The position numbers were made by a program, and so were the translations under genes. Below the pieces are notes generated by a model, which was not told the DNA's origin, did not search any database, and saw only the letters and a list, made by a program, of their open reading frames with translations. Shown here one piece after another: positions 45,325 through 55,802 of a DNA stretch of 64,000 nucleotides (the stretch's first letter is position 1; the number at the start of each line of letters is the position of its first letter). This DNA comes from Pyrrhosoma nymphula (taxonomy: Eukaryota; Arthropoda; Insecta; Odonata; Coenagrionidae). The stretch is taken from contig OY754329.1 in the NCBI GenBank assembly GCA_963573305.1, positions 134,713,422 to 134,777,421 on the forward strand, in the 5' to 3' direction.

Positions 45325-45560
45325 ATAGTTTGGTATGGGTGAAAGTTACTCGGGTTTCACACCGGGTAAGATTTTTTAAATGTATCAACGTTTCGATGGT
45401 TGACTCAGTCATCGTCATCAGGATATTATCCTGATGACGATGGCTGAGTCAACCATCGAAACGTTGATACATTTAAATAATCTTACACGGTGTGAAACCT
45501 GAGAAACTTTCACTAATATAATTCGCCGGAAAACCTTAAATCCTTTATAGTTTAATATGG
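45325..45560. mobile_element. 208-bp foldback with two intact mirrored hammerhead-like cores
   Basis: Arms at about 45345-45425 and 45427-45508 are nearly perfect reverse complements around a single-base centre (45426). The plus strand reads CTGATGA (45431-45437), one extra C, stem II GATGG/CCATC, GAAA (45458-45461), then CGTT. The minus strand carries the same in mirror image. The outer tail AATTCGCCGGAAAACCTTAA is shared with 32076-32288. ATAGTTTGGTATGG (45325-45338) and ATAGTTTAATATGG (45547-45560) match at 12 of 14 and are a likely target-site duplication. Confidence 0.65.
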
Positions 45561-46094
45561 CATAATAGCTCAGAATACTTCCAAATTCTATGTTAAAGGA
45601 AAAATATTTTTTCACTATTGTAAATCACCATTACCTACTCATTATTATTGTTACTTTATAGTGGGTAAGTGTAGATTGGTGTTTTTGGGTTATTTGCTTG
45701 TCCTTTTAAAAAGTTCGAGTGTTTTAGGGAAGCGTAGATTAAATTATAAAATCACCTGTCAGCTGTTCTTGAGTTGTGCTGGAGATTGATAATTTTTGCT
45801 GTTGTGTGATTACCATCTCTAACGGTTTAAAAAAATATTGAGTACGATACTCAATTAGAATTACTCTATCTTGAAGACTGCTTTCACCGTAATCTCGACA
45901 AAATAATGTATGTATGCACCACGTGACTCCTTAGGCACCCAATGGAGAGTTAGGTAACGTGGAAAGTGACAGTGTCTGGCGTAACTTGGCGAAAGACTTT
46001 CACCCCTTGAATTTAATTAGGTATACATAATATGTATCGGAAACTGTTGTGCTTTAAGTCTAAGATTTAAAATTTGCTTGAATGTCTTTTAAGC
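45561..46094. other. No gene recognised
   Basis: AT-rich spacer. Confidence 0.4.
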
Positions 46095-46330
46095 AAGTTG
46101 CTGTAACAAGGTTGGTAAGATGCCCGCCTGGAAAGTTACAACCCAAAGGTCGAGGATACGAATATCGCCTGGATGGGTTTTTAACCCACTACCTCTAGGA
46201 CATGCACAATGTCGTCTTTGGTGATCTTCCGGGTGCACGATCCGCGTGAATACTTCGGTCGGGTTTTTCTACTGGGTCTGGAGTTAGGCTGCCGATCGCA
46301 TGACGCGGTGGAAAATCCGTGAAGATAAAT
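46095..46330 (+). mobile_element. Possible degenerate tRNA-derived SINE
   Basis: A-box-like GTTGGTAAGATGCCCGCC and a decayed B-box GAGGATACGAATATCGCC are spaced as in a tRNA. A GC-richer body follows to about 46330. No target duplication seen, so the call is tentative. Confidence 0.35.
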
Positions 46331-47114
46331 TTACTAGCATACATAAATCTTTAAGGTCATAGGTTGCTCGATGCGATAAAACATTAGCGGTTTAATCACT
46401 TCAAGGCATTGTAATGGAAATAACTTTTAAGTTTTCTAGAACTCTAGATACAAGATAAATAACCTTTACCCTCGATAACCGTTACAGCGCGACATCGCAG
46501 CTCAAGCAGCACTACAGCAAATGCAGGATCATTACTCAAACTATTTCAAACGCGTCATCCTTCGATGGTGAAAAAACTAACAGGCTGTGTCCGCGACAGT
46601 ACTGCAGATGTTTATTGTCTTCATCTGACTTGGGGATGAAATTACGATATTTTCTGGAACATTCTATGAATGTCATTCTAGTTATCTAAAATTCAAGTCA
46701 ATTGTTTTCGTCCTACAGTCACTTTCTGAAGGCATTCACTTTCTTATTTTTGAGATATTTTGACATTACGCTGTATAATATTTTCAATATTTCACTAACT
46801 TAATGTCTCAAATATTTTCAACCTATTCAGTTAAGTTCTTGATTTTATCTCTTAGAAACAATGTAAACACTTTCAAATGAACCATCTCGCAAACTTGTCG
46901 TGTAATATCGCGACGAGATACACTAACTTTATGCTTGCGACGACACGTCCCTTACGTCATTGTCGATCCTCGAGGATTTCGCGGCCTTCATGAGTAGAAC
47001 ACCAGGTGAGATATTAAGGCAAGTCCCGAAAATGACGGAATTCTGGCGATGCAACCTCGAAAATCTTCTTTCATTATAACGTCATTTAAAAGTTGAAAAT
47101 CGAGGATGATGACG
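46331..47114. other. No gene recognised
   Basis: Nothing recognised. Confidence 0.4.
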
Positions 47115-47225
47115 TCACGTTGAGGTCGAGTCTTTCCTGAATGAGGCCTCAGGACGGGATTCGAAGCCGCGACCACAGTTTAGAAGGTGAGGCATTAACC
47201 CCACCGCAACCAAGGCCGACACGAT
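47115..47225 (-). mobile_element. tRNA-like SINE unit
   Basis: The minus strand has GGTGGGGTTAATGCCTCACC and CGCGGCTTCGAATCCCGTCC, closely parallel to the A- and B-box segments of the unit at 9260-9320 (GGCGGGGTTAAGTCC and GCGGGTTCGAATCCCGCC). The T-run at 47242-47251 on the plus strand cannot be its 3' tail, because it lies on the 5' side of the minus-strand unit. Confidence 0.45.
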
Positions 47226-47329
47226 TTGAAAGAAAAAATATTTTTTTTTTAATTCCCCAAATTACTTTTTTTCCTCCTCTAGAATCACTTCCTCTTTCCC
47301 CCAAACTTAATAATTTTTTATTTGGGAAG

Positions 47330-47760
47330 GGAGACGGGAAAAGAAAGGAGAGAGGGGAGGGGAGGGAGAGGGGGGAAGTGTCTACCACCCCTTCCTATTT
47401 CTTCCCGTCCTTCTCGAGCCGCCGCTCACTCCGGTCGAGGCGCCACCGCCCGGCGGCGCGACAACCTGCGCGCGTGTTTTCGACGCTCCCGACGCCGGGA
47501 CGTGTGTGGGTGGAGACGTAGGGGATCGTGACAATTTTCGCTGTCGCGCCAGGCGAGCGGCAATTTTTTTTCGGCTGCGCGCTCCGCAGTCCTGACCTTC
47601 AGTTCTCCACGATGGAGGAGGAGGAGAAAGCAGGGAAAGGGTGTTGCGCGGAGGGGAAGTTTAAAAGAGAGGAAGAAGTGAGTTCGTGCGACACGCAACG
47701 ATGAATTCTCGGCTACTCCTTCCTAAACCCACCAATCCACGCTCTTCTCGCGGCATCTCC
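47330..47760. promoter_or_regulatory. CpG-rich island, possible promoter and first exon
   Basis: 47410-47520 is dense in CG (GCCCGGCGGCGCGACAACC). An ATG at 47612 opens a 30-codon frame starting MEEEEKAGKGCC. At the 22nd codon end it meets GAAGTGAGTT, a donor-like sequence, though with A rather than G at the last exon base. A spliced first coding exon is conceivable but has no second support. Confidence 0.3.
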
Positions 47761-47762
47761 CT

Positions 47763-47947
47763 AAATATTAAATTTACGTGTGAAACACGCGTAATTTTTC
47801 TTCTCGGGAAACGTACGTACTTACCGGCAGTTCGCTGTTGCGCGGAACGCGTCATCAAAGAGTGATCGAGCCGTTACAAATAATTCGAAGTAAATATTAC
47901 ATTCACGAGGGGAGCATGCGTCATTTTTCTCCTCGGGGAATGTAAGT
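47763..47947. repeat. Diverged direct repeat, about 56 bp twice
   Basis: AAATATTAAATTTACG...GTAATTTTTCTTCTCGGG (47763-47818) and AAATATTACATTCACG...GTCATTTTTCTCCTCGGG (47892-47947) align over their whole length, offset by 129 bp. It looks like an old tandem duplication beside the CpG island. Confidence 0.55.
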
Positions 47948-48835
47948 ATAGGCATAGCGAAAATTTATGGCATTCGATAGCGGAGATTTTGAGGTTCCAG
48001 AGGGCGAACTAAACATTGAACAGCCGGCAGAGGTACCGCAAGGTTTAGGTGATGACTTTTAGAGAGAACCTAAAAACCTTCATTTCTCCTCTCTTGCATG
48101 CTCTCCTCTCCCTTACTTGACATTCTCTGTACAAGCGAGTGCCACCAAGTTTTGCTACACATATACCTACCTGAAGCTCGTTGTTACGTTGTTATTTATT
48201 TTATCATGTAGCGCACATCAACGTTTCTGCCGATCTGTTTTTAAGTTCGCTGCGTAGTGTGCAGGGTCTGAAAGGAATGGAAAGCAAGTGTGCTGTTGTG
48301 TTTACAAAGTGAGAAGCGTACTTGAGGGAATGTAAAGTTCCCATTATTTTAACCCAAAACTATCATCTACAGTAAAAAAGGCTGCGCGTGCGTACGTATG
48401 ATTCCGTTACTAGGCGTAATGATTCATATGCGCGACAATAGATGGCAAGTGAATTTCCAAGTACATTCTTCACTAACTTACGCATGACATGGACGTATGC
48501 ATTTTTATAAGTACATGTACCATTTTTAAAAAAGTAATAAATTTATAATCAGATATTACATATGTTTACCTTAGTTACATACTTATAGTTTTTTCGTTAA
48601 AATAAAAAACCACACATTAATTTCTGTTCAATTATTTACTTTATCCCTTTTTCTTTTGCTATTTCGCCAATATGTTAGCTTGTTTTACAGGCTTTATCTG
48701 GTACTGGACTAGTATCTATACAACTTACGGAAGGGAAAAAGAAGAGAAATACAATGCTGAACAGATAAAAACAAACATTCATTCATTCCACGAACCATAA
48801 TGACTGCACCAAAAAATCAGGCATGGACAATAAAA
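47948..48835. other. No gene recognised
   Basis: AT-rich. Confidence 0.4.
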
Positions 48836-48839
48836 CATA

Positions 48840-48970
48840 CATAGCTAACATACAGTTCACTTTCCCCTCTTCCAATTCCTTGCCCTTCCCTCGTTCATTG
48901 CTATCTTATCACCCCGTGCCACATGCCCATTACAGCGGATCGCGGGGTAATATGTAGATGTAAACAGTCT
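48840..48970 (+). mobile_element. LINE 3'-end family, copy 2
   Basis: A pyrimidine-rich run is followed by CCCCGTGCCACATGCCC, ATTACAGCGGATCGCGGGGT and AATATGTAGATGTAAAC, matching the ends at 26790-26935 and 58376-58432. Confidence 0.55.
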
Positions 48971-50335
48971 CTGGAATCCAATATCAAGCATCATCAGTTC
49001 CATTTAGTGCCATTGGAGAACGAATAAACGAATAGTTCCTTCATGGGAACCTATGTGTGCTGAATATGGACCACCACTTTGCGGTTCAAGAGAAGGGTGT
49101 GAACGGGAGTGGGCTTATGCGAGCAAATGGACCTCGTTAGGATATGAGAGTTATACGAAAGAAAGGGTCCAAAAAGAAGAACGGATCGTCATAATTTGCT
49201 TCAAGAGCCGGTTTCCGGTTAACCATTTTCTCTGTACGATTACCGTGGAGGCTACGTTTTCACATCAATAACGTGCATGTAAACTAACAGAAATTCGTAT
49301 ACCTCTTACGAAACCCGTTCTACCAGATATCACATTTTCGTAAAGGCCACGTCATTTAACGGTCAATGCCATCAAAACATTATAAAAGTGATAAATCATA
49401 AACAAAGAAGACGGAATGCGGAAAAATCATTGAAATCCAACAGTTCAATTGCTTCCCGAATGGATAAAAAGCATTATTGTCGACTGAGCTGTAAACAAAT
49501 GAAGTAAAGGGATAGTATAAATGAATAGTCTAATGCTTTGGTCATGCAACAACAATGAATACATGTATGAAACACAAGAAAATATTTCTCAAGAAAGATA
49601 GTTAAAATCATTCTAAGACATTTTCCCTTAGTCACAGCAAGGCACTAGGACAAAATGTGCTTAATTTGTCGAAAAAAGTATAGACAGGATTTTCGAGGAA
49701 GAGTGTGATAAAAGAATGATTTTCCGGTAATTAGATTCCATTTTTGGGTATGAAGAAACGGCGAAGTGCAAAGTGGAAAAAGTAATGAATCAATTTTGAA
49801 ATAAAAAATTGTTTTTCTTCAAGACAAGGAGTATTGGGAGTCACAGGAGTGAGAGAGCCTGGGTGAATTAATTGATGGACGCGACGGAGACGTAGGGATA
49901 ATGATAAGAGTTCCAGCTTCTTAAATAATGGTTTTGAAAATAGGCTTTCAGGCTTGGCTTACCCTCGAAATGGAAAAGACTAAATGGTTCGCAAGGGAGA
50001 TTGTAACAAAAATGTTACTATTTCCCTTGCATGGGAAAAGACTTTCGTGTGAGAAAGCCTACCATTACAATAAATTCATACAAACCGGAAGCCATTCCAG
50101 CCTAAATATCAGTAAGCACATTAGAAACATATTTTCAAAGGATAAAAGTCTGCACTCATTTTTAACCCTTTGTAGGCCAATACATTTCGGGGAGCTATAC
50201 TAAATTTGCTAACGCTAGTTGAATTTATTGAGAAAAAAGCATTATATGTTATATACATGATGGGTTATGGGTGCAAATATTTATAAAACTTGAATTTACA
50301 TAATTTAAAAACTGTAAATATATAATTACCTACTA
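48971..50335. other. No gene recognised
   Basis: 49204-49255 (GCCGGTTTCCGGTTAACC and GAGGCTACG) may be a decayed inverted copy of the GGTTAAC repeat. Otherwise nothing. Confidence 0.35.
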
Positions 50336-50340
50336 GAAGT

Positions 50341-50590
50341 GTTATGCAAACTCTGCGAAGAATGAGAAACAAACGTACTGGACATACTTTACCACACAAC
50401 AACCTGATAAAAACGATATTGGAAAGAGAAATGAATGGGAAGAATTACAAAGGAAGACCAATTATGAAATACATGAAGCAAATCACGATGAACGTCAAAG
50501 TAAATAATTATGTAGGAATGAAGCGGATGGCCGAGAGGAGAGTGGAGTGCTGCTGCTGCAAACCAATTTCCGATTGATGACTGCTGATAA
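50341..50590 (+). mobile_element. LINE reverse-transcriptase C-terminal remnant
   Basis: A single open frame from 50344 reads RTGHTLPHNNLIKTILERE, then KGRPIMKYMKQITMNVKV, and MKRMAERRVECCC before the stop. These are the 'GH.LRhn.li.tileG', 'GRpR..yl.qi' and 'MkrmAedR..WR.aanqs' blocks of insect LINE ORF2 ends. Open but far too short; a 5'-truncated copy. Confidence 0.65.
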
Positions 50591-50837
50591 TTACCATAGA
50601 ATTATATTATATATAAAATAAAATTAATGGAAATAATTGTACAACATAATCTATAATCTATCATACTAATATATGAGCATGAGTTTTCTGAGTGTGCGTG
50701 CGTTTGTAACTCAATCATTCCAAATATCCTCAACCGAATGAGCTGAAATTATGCATGTACGTCGCCAATATATCTGGTTCAAAGATAGGCGTATTGTTGT
50801 TTTGAAAATGCTCAACATTTCAAGATTACAGGCATTG

Positions 50838-50965
50838 AAAATACTTAGTACTTTTCTACAAAATTTACAAATTTTGTTGGGAAGTGCTAAGTATTTTCAT
50901 TAACCATGAGTGCTAACATAATGAACTTCTACGAAGTGAAACCTGCCACTGTCAAGTTTATTCGG
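50838..50965 (-). repeat. CTTCGTAGAAG hairpin repeat, minus copy
   Basis: Arms AAAATACTTAGTACTTTTCT (50849-50868) and the matching inverted AGTGCTAAGTATTTT (about 50885-50899) form a hairpin. AACTTCTACGAAGTGAAACC (50922-50941) is the reverse complement of the block at 15269-15290. It lies inside the Helitron-like 5' region. Confidence 0.6.
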
Positions 50966-51102
50966 AAGATTGTTGTTGTTAGTAGAGGTGACTTAAAGTT
51001 AAGACTTGAGAGACTATTTAAAGTCTTATTGAGGAATTATTGGATTTATTGAGAATTTTACTTTTACTCTTTTAATTATTTTATTACTAATATTTTCAGT
51101 TC

Positions 51103-51204
51103 ATGCCAAAGAGAAGAAAAAGTAATATTTCTCAAAGATCCGCTAAGGTAAGGGCAATGTCCTCTTTGCGAAAAAAAGAATCTCAAGAAAAGCGAGTACA
51201 ATGA
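51103..51204 (+). CDS. Small Lys/Arg-rich ORF, possible Helitron leader exon
   Basis: A 33-codon frame starting MPKRRKSNISQRSAK and ending with a stop at 51202-51204. It is preceded by a textbook acceptor, a T-rich tract and TATTTTCAG ending at 51099. The N-terminus resembles the basic leaders seen on insect Helitron/Pif1-type and related transposon proteins, an impression rather than an alignment. A member of the TTAA MITE family begins directly after it (about 51215), so the frame is probably truncated by that insertion. Not a host gene as far as I can tell. Confidence 0.3.
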   Translation: MPKRRKSNISQRSAKVRAMSSLRKKESQEKRVQ

Positions 51205-51214
51205 TTACATGTTT

Positions 51215-51331
51215 TGCGTCATTAATTTTAAAATATGTATGTCATGCTTCTTACCGCTACTTTATTTCAAATATAAATGTCTTTATGTTCTTTCTTGGCA
51301 CTGGAAAATAATCTCTTACGCACTGACTTAA
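51215..51331 (-). repeat. TTAA-family MITE, partial copy
   Basis: The terminal TTAA is at 51328-51331. The minus strand reads TTAAGTCAGTGCGTAAGAGA and then GTAAGAAGCATGACATA, aligning with the 5' end of the other copies (GTAAGAAGCATCAAG at 40892-41554). Confidence 0.5.
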
Positions 51332-51554
51332 GGGAAAATATGCTCAAAGTTTATGGCTATCTTCCCCACGCCCTCCTCACGAAACTGGAATATGGTTTTA
51401 CTATTTTTTAACTTTTTTTTAATAAACGATTTCAGTGATAGCTTAATACTGTAAGCTTAAGCAATAAAGGAGGTATTTTCCACTTAGTAAAATAACTAAG
51501 ATGAGTAGTCAGATTCTCTTCTGAAGCAACGTGAGAGCGCCTTCCGGAACTTCC

Positions 51555-51620
51555 GGAACTAAAGCCCGGTTTTTTTAATATCTGGTTAACTTTAACCGCA
51601 AGATGACGAGAAATATTTGT
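51555..51620 (-). repeat. GGTTAAC-palindrome repeat, copy C
   Basis: The minus strand reads CTCGTCATCTTGC, GGTTAAAGTTAACC and an AAAAACCGGGC box, matching copies at 425 and 18516. Confidence 0.5.
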
Positions 51621-51743
51621 TAAATGGAAGTTAACTGAGTTAGAGTTTAGTATATTACATCATACTCTTGGTTAGTTGACTGGAAGGTAATGTAATCGAT
51701 GGAATAACGTATCAACTTCGTTTATTCTACAGAGAAACAAGTT

Positions 51744-51811
51744 TAACCAGAGCATAACTAACCAGAGCGTAACTAACCAGAGCTTATGAAACCGTTTCAT
51801 AGGCTCTGGTT
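51744..51811. repeat. AACCAGAGC tandem repeat ending in a hairpin
   Basis: Three AACCAGAGC(A/G)TAACT-type units lead into arms AACCAGAGCTTATGAAAC (51775-51792) and GTTTCATAGGCTCTGGTT (51794-51811) with a 1-nt centre and one mismatch. Confidence 0.8.
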
Positions 51812-53821
51812 TAACTTTTTCTGGACCGGCCGGCGAATGACTGTGACAAGCGAACCGGTGACTGAACTTGACCGGCGACTGACTGTGATAAGAGGGTGAT
51901 AACAAGAGCAGGGTGACGAAGAAATGAAGCGATGCATTTTAATTTCGGCAGAACGACGGAGATTGAATAGATGGGGCGAGAAACTGATCATGTCTCACAA
52001 GGAGTGGGAAACCGATTTTGTACAGACACTGTTAAGGAAAGAGAAACAGACCGGATACATTCTGAGGAGCTACTGATAGCATTAAGACAACGTTTAATGG
52101 AAGAGATAAGCAAAGGAGGAAGGCCATAATTGAATCAGTAAAAACAAGTGATGTTAGGAGTCGATGCAAGTGACAATGAATGAATGACGGTGAGCCGAGC
52201 ATTCTCAAAGATTATAAAACCATCACAAACGGGGAGCAAAAACGAACCAATCCTCAGATGACGCTTTGATTCCATTAATACCCATTTTGTGACAAAAAAG
52301 TAATGAATAAGTCTTTCGAGAACGAAAAACACGAGTGCCCAGTAAATTCTCAATTTCAAGTGTGGCTAAAATGTTTACTGTACGACGGACTTACATAGAG
52401 GAATTAAAAAAGGAAGAGTTGGACAAGATTCCAGACTAACAGTGCAAACAGCACAGATGAACCCAAGGGTCCGCTACAATTTGCACATTAGTAATCGCAA
52501 TTCTTTAAACTGGTCGTAATACTAAGCATTCAGAAAACTTAATTATGCTGACTTGCAGCCAGTTCTCATGCATTCAACTTAAAAATATTTAGTTTATTAC
52601 TCAAAAAAATACGCAACACGCGAAAAATTGCTGGGAGGTAGAAAATGCACGTTTGCAGGTATTAAAATGAAGCATAAAATCGGCAATGACTTAAAAAATA
52701 AAACATCTTTCTAAAATATCGATGGTGGAAGCAATTTACAATCAGCTAAGGCCATTAGTCCTGTTCAATGTAGAACAGAATACGAAATTTTCTGATCAAT
52801 ACAGTGATATAAACAAAAATGAGCCACGGCGGAACTTAGTCACCTATCGGACTGATCCATCCATTCGTACTTGTAATAGGAGTATTTTTTCGACCTGCTG
52901 TTTCCTCAACTAAGATGCCTTCCAATATGTAATTTGATATGGCTGTGATTATTTCCAAGTTACGATCAGACAAAAACCGTAAATCGGCTAGCAAATTCTT
53001 ACGAATATTTTTAACCAAATAAAAAAAATCCTTGCAACTTTGGATGAATTACGAAGGGCCATCAGACAGTGCGGAAAAAAGTTACAACTGCTTGATATTA
53101 CAATTTATAAGAGACCCACGACTACTTGCTAACGAGTACTCTTTGAATGCATGTCGCAATATTTTGAATCGGCCCAAGCACCAGGCAAAAATGCCGAAAC
53201 TGAATTAAATATTTTAAAATTCGGAATGCCAACATTCATGGATATAGTATAGCTCGGCAGCGAATAAAAGAATACGAGAGGTTTTATATTCTTCTTTCTA
53301 GCTACCTCCAGAATGGACCGTTCTACGAAAATAACTCAAGGAACCGAGAATCCCTTCTCTAGCGAGGATATTTTTTTCTCTGTCTCTCTCTCTCTGCAGC
53401 CAAAACATCCCGACGCCACAGACACATCCGCCTCTATTTTGCGAAATGTCGTAAATCTTCGCCTCAAAAGCCTCTCTTTTTCCTCTGTTGCCTTCTCCTC
53501 CTCACCTTACACCCTTTCCAATTCCTTCCCCCCGTTTTCTATATACCCAAAGCCCCCCCACGAGCCAAATTGGCAACTCCTCGTCAACACAAGGATCTGC
53601 GTGAAGTGGGGTAAGACGAGTCGAAAAATACTTCGCCGTTCGATCCGATGCTGGAGGCGAGGTCGCAGATGAACAGATTTCAATTGGGTTTCCTGCGGGG
53701 CGCTAGATGCCGATTCCTCAAGGTCAAGTTCCGGGACACTGCAGAATCCTCGCGAGAATTTGGGTGGTTCACTGGGTTTATCGTTTGAATCGAGAATGAG
53801 AGTCATTAGAGCAGTAAACCG
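51812..53821. other. No gene recognised
   Basis: A (TC)n run occurs at about 53378-53395. The 119-codon plus and 108-codon minus frames at 53313-53833 overlap one another and show no domain. Confidence 0.4.
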
Positions 53822-53982
53822 GCGATTACACACAGGAGTTGACTCCTAGGCGTGTATCATACCCACCCCTATAGGAGTTCACTATCGGTAGGGGCGGAGT
53901 TCGATACTTGGACGGAGTAGCCGCCGTCCTAGTTGTGGAGTCGATTATCGACCAACTGTTCGATCGGACGTGTGTAAATCGC
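53822..53982. repeat. 161-bp MITE-like element
   Basis: GCGATTACACAC at the left and GTGTGTAAATCGC at the right are near-perfect terminal inverted repeats. Inside are an AGGAGTTGACTCCT palindrome and GGAGT/ACTCC repeats. The composition resembles short hAT- or Tc-type MITEs, but no target duplication was seen. Confidence 0.5.
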
Positions 53983-54884
53983 ACGTTTAAAAATCATGCC
54001 GTCTCGAATACGACGGACACGACTACAGATATGGAAATGGTTTTCCTGCTCAAGCTGATGTTAGTAAAGTTGATAGCCCTTTAATGAGGTATATGTGAAA
54101 TGTTTGCTTTCCCAAGTTGATTTTATTGCAAGGTTTCACCCTGAAAGTGAGGCATATGTGAAACTTTTACCTTCTAAAGTTGTTAATAATTTCTTGCTTC
54201 CCAGCCCTCATCATTGTCCAAAAGCTGCAAGTTTCTATTTTTCCGCTGCTATTTTCCTCTTGATTTTCTATTTCTTCTTCTCCTCCCTCATAGTCCTTGT
54301 ATCCTGTAATGACGTTGTTGCACAAGTATTTCGTGTGATGGCGACCGTGGAGGCCCTGCTTCCCCGCACGACACCTGCCCTAGTGGGCGGCGTCCCGTAG
54401 CCTCCCGTGTTCAATTCTCTATGGTTGACTCCCATGTTCTGGGAAATGATGGTCGGATGGCCAATTGCCATTACCAATAGTATCTTAAACGTCACTATAT
54501 CACGTGAAGGCTATCTATCGTCCGGCTCCCACCCTCGACCTATCCGGCATAGGTCATGGCTTAGGCAATAGTAGTGATTCCATCAGTCCAGCTCTAGGGG
54601 TCAATGTAACGCACAAGCCCTTCCACAGGGTCAAGGTTGTGATCCAAGGGAAGGAGAGACATAATGAGCCTCTTAAAACGTTAAGTGGAGGGAACAAGGG
54701 ATGGGAAGAATTACTGAGGATGACAAAAATGGAAGACATGAAGCCAATATAAAGGATGTCAAAAGAGGAATTGAGAAGAAATTAAGCTCAAAAGAGGATG
54801 AAGTGTATAGCAGCGCCAAACATCTATGTTTTTAATTTCAATTCAATTTGGCCAAATTTCCCTTTTAGAAAACGGGAGCGTCAT
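53983..54884. other. No gene recognised
   Basis: Short frames around 54095-54752 lie in a GC-richer patch. I could not match them to a family. Confidence 0.35.
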
Positions 54885-55440
54885 AGAAGCATCATGGAAA
54901 AAAAATTTCCGCTGAAGGTGTTAAAAAAATTGATAGAGTGACTAAAATTGACTGGAATAGACAGATTCAAGGCCGGCTTACGATTGGCGTCGATTTGAGA
55001 TGTTAACCATGTATGAGCTCCACATCCGCAGCTTAGGTATACCGAATTCACGGACCGTAAACGAGGAAGTTCTTCGGCAATCGTCGTCCGCATGTTTACG
55101 TGGCATTCAGTGACTCCATCCATCAATTCTGTGACTACGGTTAGTTCCGATTGTAAGGCAATTATTCAATATTCAATTGCAGTTGTGAGCAAGGAAATGG
55201 AGCAGTGTGATTATAACCATCTTTTTAACGAAAAAAGCTGACAAATGGGTGTAACCACACTGTGGGCATGTTCGGCGCATGCGCTGTCGTCAATAGTACA
55301 CGTAGAAAAGGAGACTTTCAACACTTTGTCTTGACAATGAACGCCTCCGTTATGTCCTGAATTCGTGACTGAAGTTGGAAAGTCAATTGTACTGTTGACA
55401 TCAATTGTAAACCGGCCTAAGCAGGCATTCGATAGTTTCC
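54885..55440. repeat. Dispersed repeat with inverted ends
   Basis: 54885-55050 is the inverse of the repeat at 22873-23045. At 55395-55440 a short piece (TACTGTTGACATCAATTGTA, then AACCGGCCTAAGCAGG) occurs in the opposite orientation to 54885. The two ends are thus inverted relative to each other, as in a foldback or MITE about 555 bp long. Confidence 0.4.
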
Positions 55441-55802
55441 GGCGTCGACTGGGGAACTTTTCACATTACTAAAACGAATAAAATCGACTTTGTATTCTTC
55501 AAGAAATCTTCATTGCGAAGCCTAGATTTTGACCGCGATGCGACATTATCAATCCAAGACTTTTTTGAATAAATGAGGGGATTCCCAAATTCCGACGGGG
55601 CATTGGAGAAGAAGTTTGATTCCTTCAATTCCTTTGGATTTTCAGTAATCAACCATTTCCTTTCACCCTTTTCCTTTTAATATCAACTAGATAATGAAAT
55701 CTGCGAGAACAATGAGCAATTGCGGAAGATTCCGCAAAAGAAATAGCGGCCATTTCCCGGTATCCTTGAATCGAAAAAAAATCAGAAACTATCCAGATAT
55801 GA
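55441..55802. other. No gene recognised
   Basis: Spacer; nothing recognised. Confidence 0.4.

Larger units (their letters stand above)
50657..51204 (+). mobile_element. Helitron-like 5' end, interrupted
   Basis: TCTATCATACTAATATATGA (50657-50676) followed by GAGTTTTCTGAGTGTGCGTG and GTTTGTAACTCAATC resembles the 5' ends of insect Helitrons (TC start, 'atactaatattat', then 'gtttgtttgt' and a 'ctcaatc..aa.cc' stretch). A foldback is inserted at about 50838-50965, and a small Lys/Arg-rich ORF follows at 51103-51204. The Rep and helicase domains are absent, so only the left end survives. Confidence 0.4.
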
